DNA of 64,000 nt from Desulfobotulus pelophilus (GTDB lineage: Bacteria; Desulfobacterota; Desulfobacteria; Desulfobacterales; ASO4-4), in contig NZ_JAPFPW010000012.1 in the NCBI RefSeq assembly GCF_026155325.1, forward strand, positions 1 to 64,000, read 5' to 3'. The notes under the pieces are model-generated. The model had not been told where the DNA came from and did not search any database. It was given only the letters and a program-made list of their open reading frames with translations. Within the stretch, counting starts at the first letter, position 1. Every line of letters begins with the position of its first letter. A program made the position numbers and the translations under genes. This document shows positions 10,929-19,633 of the stretch, piece by piece.

Positions 10929-13035
10929 GGTGACCTCGTGTGTCCGCTGTGATGGATCCGGAGCCCTGGTTTTCTTGCTGGGGATGGCCTGGAGCGTGGA
11001 GGGGCAGATCCATAATGAGGGTACTGCCCCTTCCCGGCGTGCTTTCCATGCGCACACTGCCGCCGAGAAGCTCACTCACCAGAGAATAAACGATATGCAG
11101 GCCCAGGCCGGAGCCGCCTTTTCCCAGCCGGGTTGTAAAAAAAGGATCGAAAATACGCGTAAGATTTTCCGGCTGGATACCGCAGCCGTTGTCTGTGACC
11201 CTGATGCGTACGTTGTCACTGTCAATGGCCCGTCCTTCAATGCGGACACGACCTTCTGCCCCTCCTTCAAAAGCATGGATAACGGCATTATTGACGATAT
11301 TCATCAATACCTGAGTAAGGGGGCCGGGATAGCTGTCCATGTAAATGCCCGGGTCAGCATCATCTTTGAGCTCCACCCTGTTGCGTTTCAGGGTGGGGCT
11401 GAGGGTGAGACGCAGCTCATGCAACACTTCGCCCAGTTCAAAGGTTCTGCGCTGGTAGCTGGACTGATCCACGGCTACCTGCTTGAAGCCTGCAATCAGC
11501 TCCGCCGCCCTGAAAAGATTTCGTTCAATGATTTCTCCTGCTTCCTGCCACCGGTTGATGAAATGTTCCAGAACGGAGCGTTTCAGTCCTTCGGCACAGG
11601 CGGTCTGAAACTGCCGGGTCAGGTCTTTCAGGGTGCTGGCTACCATAACGGCATTGCCGATGGGAGTATTGAGTTCATGGGCAACCCCGGCTACAAGGGA
11701 TCCCAGACCCGCGAGCTTTTCAGAACGGACCAGTTCGGTCTGGGTAAGTCGAAGGTTTTCCAGTGCTGTCCGGAGTGCCATGGTTCTTTCTTCAACCCGG
11801 CTTTCCAGGCTGGTATTGAGGCTTTCCAGTGCCTGCTGCGCTTTGCGCTGTTCGGTTACATCATAGAAGCTGATCATGAGGTCCTCACCCACCATGGCTC
11901 CACCCACCAGAAGGTTGCGGCTTTCTTTGTTCCTGCAGCAGATGGTAAGTTCTGTTGGACGAAGCTCTTCGCCGGTTGTGGCAAGATGATCCATTCCTTT
12001 ATGCCATAGTGCCATGGCTTTTTTCCGGTAGTCCGGGTCCGGATAGGCTTTTTCCCACCAGTCTCTGATGTGGGGAATATCTTCCAGAGTATAACCCAAG
12101 AGCTGGGTCCATCTGCGGTTAATTGCCGTAATCCGGCCATCGGTGGCCAGAAGACAGAGGGGGACGGGGGCCAGTTCAAACAGCTCCCGGAATCGCATTT
12201 CACTTTGCAGCAGAGCCCGGTTGGCCTTTTGGGCCAGGGTGACATCCCGGAGCACACCCACAAAACGTCTGCGCTTTTCGGAGCCGGACAGGGGCATGTC
12301 TTTAGCCGGGTTGAGCGTGACTTCTGCTATAAAAAGTGTTCCGTCGGAGCGTTGATGCCGCCACAGGAACTGGCGGGCTTCTCCGGCCATGGCCGCCGCC
12401 ATGAGCTGGTCCGCTTCCAGCAGAGAAGGACTGCCATCTTCCTGAAGATCCGGGGAAAGTCTGCCCGGATGGATGCCGATGATTTCGTCACGGCTCAGGC
12501 CGAAAAGGCGAAGGGTTGCGGGATTGCATTCAATGATGCGGTCGTCTTCCACCAGCACCATGGCATCGTTGGCCCTTTCCACCATTTCCCGGAAAACAAG
12601 AAGTTCCGTTTCCACTTCGCGCTGGCGGGTGATGTCCATGTAGCTTTTGATGAGAAGAACCTGATTTTCCAGGCGGATCATGCGGCCGGAGACAATGACA
12701 ACCCTCTGGCTGCCATCATAGGAGAGCAGGTATGCCTCCGTGTTGTGGATCTCTCCGGATAGTGTTGTCTGGTGCAGAAACCGGTTGTAGGCATCTTCGT
12801 CTTTCCAGAAGTGAAAGGCAGGAGCACACAGATCCTGTACGCTGTCTGCCGGATAACCGAAAAGTTTGTGCCAGGTATGGTTCCAGAGGGTTCTGGCGGG
12901 TTTTCCCCTGTCGTCCAGTATGGTGCAGGACATGGGAATGGGTGCGTGGAGAAAAAGGGTATGCATTTCCTGGAGGCTGCCGGATGGAGAGTTGGCATGG
13001 TTCGGGCTGGATAAAACGGAATCCGGAACTGTCAT
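10921..13035 (-). CDS. Multi-PAS sensor histidine kinase
   Basis: A 704-residue kinase with no obvious transmembrane helix, so probably cytosolic. Three PAS segments come first (APIPMSCTILDDRG; VERANDAMVLVEDDRIIECN; LFELAPVPLCLLATDGRITA), then a coiled-coil linker, an H-box LAGVAHELNTPIGN near residue 450, and a HATPase domain with an N-box VLMNIVNNAVIHAF and G boxes VTDNGCGI and GGSGLGLHIV. GGAGGTC precedes the ATG. It overlaps the start of the REC-EAL gene downstream by eight bases, so signal perceived by the PAS domains is predicted to change c-di-GMP breakdown. The ligand is not evident. Confidence 0.92.
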   Translation of the reverse strand: MTVPDSVLSSPNHANSPSGSLQEMHTLFLHAPIPMSCTILDDRGKPARTLWNHTWHKLFGYPADSVQDLCAPAFHFWKDEDAYNRFLHQTTLSGEIHNTEAYLLSYDGSQRVVIVSGRMIRLENQVLLIKSYMDITRQREVETELLVFREMVERANDAMVLVEDDRIIECNPATLRLFGLSRDEIIGIHPGRLSPDLQEDGSPSLLEADQLMAAAMAGEARQFLWRHQRSDGTLFIAEVTLNPAKDMPLSGSEKRRRFVGVLRDVTLAQKANRALLQSEMRFRELFELAPVPLCLLATDGRITAINRRWTQLLGYTLEDIPHIRDWWEKAYPDPDYRKKAMALWHKGMDHLATTGEELRPTELTICCRNKESRNLLVGGAMVGEDLMISFYDVTEQRKAQQALESLNTSLESRVEERTMALRTALENLRLTQTELVRSEKLAGLGSLVAGVAHELNTPIGNAVMVASTLKDLTRQFQTACAEGLKRSVLEHFINRWQEAGEIIERNLFRAAELIAGFKQVAVDQSSYQRRTFELGEVLHELRLTLSPTLKRNRVELKDDADPGIYMDSYPGPLTQVLMNIVNNAVIHAFEGGAEGRVRIEGRAIDSDNVRIRVTDNGCGIQPENLTRIFDPFFTTRLGKGGSGLGLHIVYSLVSELLGGSVRMESTPGRGSTLIMDLPLHAPGHPQQENQGSGSITADTRGHHE

Positions 13036-13093
13036 GGGGGCATGACCTCCTTCGGATGACTATGAAAGGGGGTGTGTTGTAGAAAGCTGTTTG

Positions 13094-13122
13094 AATCTAG
13101 GCTATTTGTCCTGCCTTGTAAA
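13094..13122 (-). promoter_or_regulatory. Candidate sigma-70 promoter of the kinase/EAL operon
   Basis: On the minus strand TTTACA (13122-13117) and TAGATT (13099-13094) are spaced by 17 bases, about 60 bases before the kinase start codon. The -10 is a moderate match. Confidence 0.5.
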
Positions 13123-13274
13123 CAGGGTGCCGGTTATGGAGCGCTTGGCAGGATGAACTTTCCGTTGAATTTCATGGATACAAGTGCACACTGTGTGAGC
13201 TTTGGAAAGGCCATGGGCCTTTCCGGCAAAAAGGATGGCATATCGGATTTGACGGAGGAGAAAGGGGCGGAACC

Positions 13275-16142
13275 GTGGAGGATGGGGTGGAGCAATCAGA
13301 GGATATGGCAGCCTATCTGGAAGCCCTGAAGCAGTATGGTCCCATCAGGGAAAGGGTGGTGGTGCACAAAAAAATGCCGGGGCATACGGCCACTTTTGGG
13401 CAGGCGGACCCTCCGCTTGCCCCTCCCCTTCGCCGTATGCTGGATGCCATGGGTGTCGGGGAGCTGTATGCCCATCAGGCAGAGGCCATAGGCCGCATCC
13501 GTCAGGGATTGCATACGGTGGTGGCCACACCCACAGCCAGCGGCAAAAGTCTCACCTATACCATTCCCGTACTGGAGCGGTTTCTTGCCAACCCCAACGC
13601 CAGAGCTCTTTACCTGTTTCCCTTGAAAGCGCTGGCAAGGGATCAGAAAGAAACGCTGGAAGCCATCATCCCTCACATGGAGGTTCTCAACCCTCCCACG
13701 GTTGCCGTTTATGACGGTGATACCTCTTCCCACGAAAGGTTGAAGATACGCCGGCGTCCTCCTGCCGTTCTGATTACCAATCCGGAAATGCTGCATTTGG
13801 CCCTCCTTCCTTTTCATGATAAGTGGGCTTCTTTTTTTTCTTCCCTTGAAACCGTTGTCATTGATGAGGTCCATACTCTGCGGGGGGTAATGGGTTCCCA
13901 TATGGCATGGGTGCTCCGGAGACTGCTGCGCATCTGCCGGTATTATGGTGGTACTCCCACCTTTGTTTTCTGTTCTGCCACCATAGACAGTCCGGAGGAT
14001 CTGGCCGGGAGGCTCACGGGGCTTTCCGTGGCCTGTGTTTCGGGTTCGGGTGCGGCAGCACCGCCCAAACATTTTCTTATGCTGGATGGCATGGATGCAG
14101 GCAGCCGCATGGTGCTGGATCTGATCCATGCGGCCCTGCACAGGGGGTTCCGAACCCTGATCTACTGTCAGAGTCGGAAAATGACAGAGTTGATTGCACT
14201 CTGGGCCAACGGGCTTTCCGGTGCATTCAGGGGAAAAATTGCCGCTTACCGGGCAGGCTTTCTGCCTGAGGACAGGCGGAAGATAGAAAAGAAGATGGGT
14301 TCAGGTGAACTTCTTGCCGTGGTTTCCACTTCTGCTCTGGAGATGGGTATTGATATTGGAGCGCTGGATCTCTGCATCCTTGTGGGCTACCCCGGCACGG
14401 TAATGGCAACATGGCAGCGTGCCGGAAGGGTGGGGCGGAGGGACAGAGAGTCGGCCGTGCTGCTCATTGGCGGGGAAGATGCGCTGGACCGTTTCATGCT
14501 GCGTCATCCCGATGTTTTTTTTTCCATGCCGCCGGAAAAGGCCATTGTGCATCCGGCCAATCCGGTGATTGCGGCCCGGCATCTTGCCTGTGCTGCTGCG
14601 GAGTTGCCCTTACGCTGTGATGATCCCATGGTTATGGAATTTCAGGGTATGATGGGCCGTGTTCTCAGGGAAGGCGGCCTTTTTGAAAGCAGGGAGGGTT
14701 CTCATTTTCTTTCTTCCCTGAAATATCCCCATCGGGGTGTGAACCTCCGGGGCGGGGGGAGGCCCATGATGATAGTGGAGAAGGAAAGTGGCCGGAGCAT
14801 AGGAGAAAGTGATCTTTTCCGGGCCATGCGGGAGACCCACCCCGGAGCGGTGTACCTTCATAACGGAGAACACTTCCTTGTGGAAGATCTCGATGTGGAC
14901 AGAGCAAGGGTCACGGTGCGCAGGGAGAAGGTTCCGTATTTTACCCGGCCCAGAGGTTTCAAGGAAACCCGGATTCTTGAAATCATGGACACAAAAAGGG
15001 TGGCGGGTACCCGGGTTGGCCTGTGCCGTCTGGAAGTAAGGGATCAGATAACAGGCTATGAGAAACGACACAGTAAGGGCCAGCGTTTTCTGGGTGTCAC
15101 TCCCCTGAATCTGCCTCCCCAGCATTTTGAGACCGAAGGTATCTGGATAGAAATTCCCGAAAGAGTGGAGCCGTATCTTGCGGAAAGGCAGATGCACTTT
15201 ATGGGGGGTATCCATGCCATGGAGCATGCTGCCATCGGTATACTGCCTCTGGTGGTGATGTGTGACCGCAATGATCTTGGTGGCATTTCCCAGCCCTTTC
15301 ATCCTCAGGTGCAGAGGGGATGTATTTTTATTTATGACGGTGTGGCGGGGGGGATAGGTCTGTGCCGGGAAGCCTTTGAAAAGGCAGAACATCTTCTTGT
15401 CCGTACCCGGGATCTTGTGGCGAACTGTCCCTGTGAAAGCGGTTGCCCCGCCTGTGTGCACTCTCCCAAATGCGGTTCAGGTAACCGACCCATAGATAAG
15501 GCGGCCGCCATTTGTCTTCTGGAAGGGCTGCTCATGCCATCCGGTGAGCCCCTGCCGGATCTTCCGTCCGTGGCCTTTCCTCCGGAGATTCGGGAGCCTG
15601 GCCCTGTGTCGGGAAAACGATACCTTGTACTGGATCTTGAAACCCGCAGATCCGCAGCAGAGGTGGGAGGCTGGCACAGAGCCGACCGCATGGAGGTAAG
15701 CTGTGTGGTGGTTTATGATTCAGCCCTCGATGACTGCATCACCTTCCTTGCCGAAGATATGGATGAGCTGATTGTTCTTCTGAAGCAGGCAGACCTTGTG
15801 GTGGGTTTCAATATTCTGCGTTTTGATTACCGGGTTCTTTCCGGATACACGAATTTCGATTTTTCTTCCCTGCCCACCCTTGATCTTCTGGTAAAGGTGC
15901 ATGAACGACTGGGATATCGTTTATCTCTGGACCATCTGGGCAGGGAAACGCTGGGGGCTCAGAAAAGTGCCGATGGTCTCCTTGCCCTTCAGTGGTGGAA
16001 GGAGGGTAAACTTCTAGAAATTATTGACTATTGCCGTCAGGATGTTGTGCTGACCCGGGACCTTTATCTTCATGGCCTTGAAAAGGGATATGTGCTTTTC
16101 CGCAATAAGGCGGAGCAGGTGGTGCGCCTGCCGGCATGGTAA
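13275..16142 (+). CDS. DEAD/DEAH helicase fused to DnaQ-like nuclease (MrfA-MrfB/YprA-YprB-like)
   Basis: A 955-residue fusion. The N-terminal part is an Lhr/YprA (MrfA)-type superfamily 2 helicase: TPTASGKSLTY (Walker A), VVIDEVHTLRG (DEVH), CSATI, and QRAGRVGRRD (motif VI), followed by a DUF1998-like region with a four-cysteine cluster CPCESGCPACVHSPKC. The last 170 residues form a DEDD exonuclease-like fold: LVLDLETRRS, VVGFNILRFD, and YCRQDVVLTRDLY supply acidic residues. In Bacillus subtilis these two parts are separate adjacent genes needed for mitomycin repair, so this protein probably unwinds and trims damaged DNA. The start is GTG at 13275 with AAAGGGG upstream; GTG 13287 and ATG 13305 are alternatives. 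Confidence 0.88.
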   Translation: MEDGVEQSEDMAAYLEALKQYGPIRERVVVHKKMPGHTATFGQADPPLAPPLRRMLDAMGVGELYAHQAEAIGRIRQGLHTVVATPTASGKSLTYTIPVLERFLANPNARALYLFPLKALARDQKETLEAIIPHMEVLNPPTVAVYDGDTSSHERLKIRRRPPAVLITNPEMLHLALLPFHDKWASFFSSLETVVIDEVHTLRGVMGSHMAWVLRRLLRICRYYGGTPTFVFCSATIDSPEDLAGRLTGLSVACVSGSGAAAPPKHFLMLDGMDAGSRMVLDLIHAALHRGFRTLIYCQSRKMTELIALWANGLSGAFRGKIAAYRAGFLPEDRRKIEKKMGSGELLAVVSTSALEMGIDIGALDLCILVGYPGTVMATWQRAGRVGRRDRESAVLLIGGEDALDRFMLRHPDVFFSMPPEKAIVHPANPVIAARHLACAAAELPLRCDDPMVMEFQGMMGRVLREGGLFESREGSHFLSSLKYPHRGVNLRGGGRPMMIVEKESGRSIGESDLFRAMRETHPGAVYLHNGEHFLVEDLDVDRARVTVRREKVPYFTRPRGFKETRILEIMDTKRVAGTRVGLCRLEVRDQITGYEKRHSKGQRFLGVTPLNLPPQHFETEGIWIEIPERVEPYLAERQMHFMGGIHAMEHAAIGILPLVVMCDRNDLGGISQPFHPQVQRGCIFIYDGVAGGIGLCREAFEKAEHLLVRTRDLVANCPCESGCPACVHSPKCGSGNRPIDKAAAICLLEGLLMPSGEPLPDLPSVAFPPEIREPGPVSGKRYLVLDLETRRSAAEVGGWHRADRMEVSCVVVYDSALDDCITFLAEDMDELIVLLKQADLVVGFNILRFDYRVLSGYTNFDFSSLPTLDLLVKVHERLGYRLSLDHLGRETLGAQKSADGLLALQWWKEGKLLEIIDYCRQDVVLTRDLYLHGLEKGYVLFRNKAEQVVRLPAW

Positions 16143-16182
16143 ACAAGGGCAATCTTTTTCTTTTTTTGCTTTTTCCCCTTTC

Positions 16183-16210
16183 TTGACAAGACTTTTTTGG
16201 GCCTTATCTT
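16183..16210 (+). promoter_or_regulatory. Candidate sigma-70 promoter upstream of grpE
   Basis: TTGACA (16183-16188) and TATCTT (16205-16210) are separated by 16 bases. It would start transcription near 16217, about 270 bases before grpE. No CIRCE-type heat-shock inverted repeat is visible. Confidence 0.5.
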
Positions 16211-16216
16211 CTTGCC

Positions 16217-16434
16217 AACCTCACCGGGATACGGTGAAAGTACATAGCAAAGGCATCAAAAGGAACTTAATTTTAAAGGCTTATCCCATATGTGGCTGTA
16301 CCGTCAGGCCTTGGATGATAGTGCAAAGGCGGTAAAGAACAGTCTGTTCATGGAATGGTGGCCGCAGACTCTGGAAGTCAGGGTCCGGCAGTAAAGGAGA
16401 GAGGGCATGCAGAACAAGAGATCATGCCCTTTTT
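16217..16434 (+). ncRNA. Candidate structured leader RNA or small RNA before grpE
   Basis: The span from the predicted start to an intrinsic terminator is about 218 bases with no credible ORF. It can form CACCG/CGGTG and AAGGC/GCCTT stems. Near 16337-16370 two mutually exclusive stems are possible: GAACA/TGTTC (16337-16349) or AGTCTG/CAGACT (16341-16346 with 16365-16370). This suggests a small RNA or an attenuating leader. I do not recognise a known family; 6S RNA and SRP RNA signatures were not convincing. Confidence 0.35.
16403..16434 (+). terminator. Intrinsic terminator 54 bases before grpE
   Basis: GGGCATG (16403-16409) pairs with CATGCCC (16423-16429), followed by TTTTT. It lies between the promoter-like site and grpE, so it may end a small RNA or attenuate grpE-dnaK. 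Confidence 0.65.
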
Positions 16435-16488
16435 AATGGAAATTCCAGATGTCCTAAGGTGAATGGGATCTGCGTCAGGAGATGAGGA

Positions 16489-17223
16489 TTGAAACAGGCA
16501 GATATGGATAACAGGACGGAAGTGAGACCTGAAGAGGAACGTGAAGGAGTAAAGGACGCACCTTTTTCCGGTGAATCCCTTTCTCCGCAGGAGGATGAGC
16601 AGAACCCTCCTGTGCCCGGAACGGAAGACAGGCCGGAAGCTCCTGCGGGAGAAGAAAAGCCTGCAGAGGAGAGGGAAGCCAGTCTTGCTGAAAAACTGAA
16701 GAGCAGTGAAGTTGCCCTGAAGACGGCGGAAGACCGTTATCTGAGAACCGTTGCGGAACTGGACAACTTTAAGAAAAGAACGGCCCGCGAGACGGAAGAG
16801 TTCCGTAAATATGCCAATGTCTCTCTGGTGCAGAAACTGCTGCCCGCTCTGGACAATCTGGAGAGGGCCATGGATTCCGCAGGAAAGGATGAAGCCATTT
16901 CTGCCATAGTGGCAGGGCTTCGTATCACCCTTGCGGATATTCTGAAGGTCTTTTCCGAATTCCATGTCAAATGTGTGGAAGCGGAGGGCAAAAAGTTTGA
17001 CCCCGTCTACCACATGGCCGTTGCCCATGAGGAAACGGATGCGGCGGATCCGGATACGGTTATCCGGATTTTTCAAAAGGGATATATGATGCACGACAGA
17101 CTGATACGCCCGGCCATGGTATCCGTAGCCAAAGCCATGGCGGCTCCTGCGGAAAATCAATCCGGCGGGGCAGGGGAGAGTAATCAGGCACCTGATCAGT
17201 CCGTGGATGCTGACAGACGATAA
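16489..17223 (+). CDS. grpE: GrpE, nucleotide exchange factor of DnaK
   Basis: A 244-residue GrpE. An acidic, low-complexity N-terminal tail of about 80 residues precedes the coiled coil (AEDRYLRTVAELDNFKKRTA) and the C-terminal beta domain (LGEEVDP-like region here reading EGKKFDPVYHMAV, then RIFQKGYMMHDRLIRPAMV). It accelerates ADP release from DnaK. The start is uncertain: TTG at 16489 has CAGGAG seven bases upstream, whereas ATG at 16504 lacks a good ribosome site. The tail is longer than in Escherichia coli GrpE. dnaK follows after 20 bases with the same orientation; dnaJ and hrcA are not in this window. Confidence 0.93.
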   Translation: MKQADMDNRTEVRPEEEREGVKDAPFSGESLSPQEDEQNPPVPGTEDRPEAPAGEEKPAEEREASLAEKLKSSEVALKTAEDRYLRTVAELDNFKKRTARETEEFRKYANVSLVQKLLPALDNLERAMDSAGKDEAISAIVAGLRITLADILKVFSEFHVKCVEAEGKKFDPVYHMAVAHEETDAADPDTVIRIFQKGYMMHDRLIRPAMVSVAKAMAAPAENQSGGAGESNQAPDQSVDADRR

Positions 17224-17243
17224 GTTAAAAGGAGAACATAGAT

Positions 17244-19166
17244 ATGGGTAAGATTATTGGTATCGACCTTGGAACCACCAACTCCTGTGTGGCCATCATG
17301 GAGGCAGGAGAACCAAAAGTTATTGCCAACACGGAGGGTGGTCGTACCACTCCTTCCATTGTGGCCGTTACGAGCTCCGGAGAACGTCTGGTAGGGCAGC
17401 CTGCCAAGCGTCAGGCCATCACCAACCCGGAAAATACCATTTTCGGTGTAAAAAGACTGATTGGCCGTAAATTCAATTCTCCTGCCGTGCAGAAGGACAA
17501 AGGTGTTCTTCCTTTTCACATTGAAAGTGCGGATAACGGAGATGTGGGTGTAAAAATTCAGGATAAGAAGGTCAGCCCTGCTGAGGTCTCCTCCTATATC
17601 CTTGCTTATATTAAAAAGGTAGCCGAAGAATATCTTGGTGAGCCCGTAACGGACGCCGTTATTACGGTTCCGGCCTATTTTGATGACAGCCAGCGTCAGG
17701 CCACAAAAGATGCGGGTACCATTGCCGGTCTCAATGTGAAACGTATTATCAATGAGCCTACGGCAGCTTCTCTGGCTTATGGTCTGGATAAAAAATCCGA
17801 TGAAAAAATTGCGGTTTTTGACCTTGGCGGCGGTACCTTTGATATCTCTGTGCTGGAAATAGGAGATGGTGTTTTTGAAGTGAAGGCCACCAACGGGGAT
17901 ACCCACCTTGGGGGTGAGGACTTTGATAACCGCATCATCGATTTTCTGGCAGACAGCTTCCGTAAGGAGCAGGGCATTGATCTCAGAAAAGACAAAATGG
18001 CTCTGCAGCGTCTGAAAGAAGCAGCGGAAAAGGCCAAGATCGAGCTTTCCTCCTCCATGGAAACGGAAGTGAACCTGCCTTTCATTACGGCCGACGCATC
18101 CGGGCCTAAGCATCTTCAGGTCAAGCTGTCCCGGTCCAAGCTGGAATCTCTTGTGGCAGACCTTCTGGATAAACTGGAGTTTCCCTGTGTACAGGCCCTG
18201 AAAGATGCGGGAATCAGTGCTTCCAATATTAACGAAGTGGTTCTGGTGGGCGGTATGACCCGTATGCCTGCGGTGCAGGAGCGGGTGAAAAAGATTTTCG
18301 GCAAAGAGCCCCACAGGGGCGTGAACCCGGATGAGGTTGTGGCCATAGGCGCTGCCATTCAGGCCGGTGTACTGCAAGGGGATGTGAAAGACGTTCTGCT
18401 GCTGGATGTAACGCCCCTTTCTCTGGGTATCGAAACCCTGGGCGGTGTTATGACAAAGCTGATTGAACGTAATACCACCATTCCCACCAAGAAAAGTCAG
18501 GTGTTTTCCACTGCCGCCGACAATCAGCCTGCCGTATCCATCCATGTGCTGCAGGGTGAAAGGGAGATGGCGCGGGATAACAAGACCCTCGGTAACTTCG
18601 AACTCAGGGATATACCGCCTGCACCAAGGGGCGTTCCCCAGATTGAGGTGGGTTTTGACATTGACGCCAACGGCATTGTGCACGTGTCTGCCAAGGATCT
18701 GGGTACGGGTAAGGAACAGTCTATCCAGATTACTTCTTCCAGCGGTCTTTCCACGGATGACATTGATCGCCTTGTGAAGGAAGCGGAAATGCATGCCGAT
18801 GACGATAAGCGTAAGCGGGAACTGGTGGAAGCCAGAAATACGGCAGACAGCATGGTCTACCAGACGGAAAAATCTCTGAAGGAAATGGGCGACAAGGTGG
18901 ATGCGGATACCCGTTCTTCCATTGAAACCGCCGTGGAAGACCTGAAAAAGGTCATGGATGGTGAAGATCTGGAAGCCATCAAAGCCAAAACCGAAACCCT
19001 GACTCAGGCTTCCCACAAGCTGGCAGAAGTCATGTATCAGCAGCAGGCGGCTGGTGCGGCGGCGGATGCGGCAGGAGCGGGCGGTGCGCAGGATGCTTCC
19101 CGTCCTCAGGATGATGATGTGGTGGATGCGGACTTTGAAGAAGTAAAAAGTGATAAAAAAGACTGA
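17244..19166 (+). CDS. dnaK: DnaK, Hsp70 chaperone
   Basis: A 640-residue Hsp70 of standard length. Signatures are [13 protein letters not shown] near the start, [16 protein letters not shown], the [12 protein letters not shown]-like [27 protein letters not shown], a linker [15 protein letters not shown], the substrate-binding beta domain and an alpha lid ending in an acidic tail ([12 protein letters not shown]). It binds exposed hydrophobic segments of unfolded proteins in an ATP-driven cycle with DnaJ and GrpE. The ribosome site AAAAGGAG lies before the ATG. It ends shortly before a strong intrinsic terminator, so grpE-dnaK form a two-gene unit. Confidence 0.98.
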   Translation: MGKIIGIDLGTTNSCVAIMEAGEPKVIANTEGGRTTPSIVAVTSSGERLVGQPAKRQAITNPENTIFGVKRLIGRKFNSPAVQKDKGVLPFHIESADNGDVGVKIQDKKVSPAEVSSYILAYIKKVAEEYLGEPVTDAVITVPAYFDDSQRQATKDAGTIAGLNVKRIINEPTAASLAYGLDKKSDEKIAVFDLGGGTFDISVLEIGDGVFEVKATNGDTHLGGEDFDNRIIDFLADSFRKEQGIDLRKDKMALQRLKEAAEKAKIELSSSMETEVNLPFITADASGPKHLQVKLSRSKLESLVADLLDKLEFPCVQALKDAGISASNINEVVLVGGMTRMPAVQERVKKIFGKEPHRGVNPDEVVAIGAAIQAGVLQGDVKDVLLLDVTPLSLGIETLGGVMTKLIERNTTIPTKKSQVFSTAADNQPAVSIHVLQGEREMARDNKTLGNFELRDIPPAPRGVPQIEVGFDIDANGIVHVSAKDLGTGKEQSIQITSSSGLSTDDIDRLVKEAEMHADDDKRKRELVEARNTADSMVYQTEKSLKEMGDKVDADTRSSIETAVEDLKKVMDGEDLEAIKAKTETLTQASHKLAEVMYQQQAAGAAADAAGAGGAQDASRPQDDDVVDADFEEVKSDKKD

Positions 19167-19202
19167 AAAGACAGCTGATAATCATCCATCAGCCTGAATA
19201 GG

Positions 19203-19256
19203 GGGCTGGCCCGTGGTGCCGACATGGCAATGAGGGGCCAGCCCTTTTATTTTTTT
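19203..19256 (+). terminator. Intrinsic terminator after dnaK
   Basis: GGGCTGGCCC (19203-19212) pairs with GGGCCAGCCC (19235-19244), followed by TTTTATTTTTTT. Confidence 0.85.
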
Positions 19257-19633
19257 CTGACACAGATGCCGGTTTGGGCTGGCCGCTTGCCTGCCGAAGC
19301 CAGTGCATGGTTTTTTTGCCATGGCCTGTCCTTTGAATGGCGGGTGGTTTTTTTGTCCATTTTGCCCCTCGGTCCCTATAGGGAGAAGGGTCTGCCCGGC
19401 ACACAGGTCTGGCTGCAGGCCCGGATTTTCACAGGCGAAATGCGGGGCATGAAGACCGGGTATTGTAAAAAATGAGCTGGTCATGGATTTATGTGCAAGG
19501 ATTTCAGGATTCTGTAACCGCATGCCTGATTTGTTGAATAGTTACGGTTGATCTTCAAAAGGCTGCGGATTATCCTGCCCCATTACCCGAATGGGCAACG
19601 TCAGTACTTTACGGAAGGAAAAGAGAAACGATC
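19257..19633. other. Intergenic region before the acyl-CoA ligase
   Basis: About 375 bases with no supported gene. It must contain the promoter of the downstream ligase. A loose AACCG/CGGTT inverted repeat near 19516-19548 is the only structure noted; no confident -35/-10 pair was found. Confidence 0.4.

Noticed and set aside
16371-16400. Signal recognition particle RNA-like string (GTCAGGGTCCGG)
   Set aside because: Only about ten bases match the conserved loop; the rest of the fold is missing.
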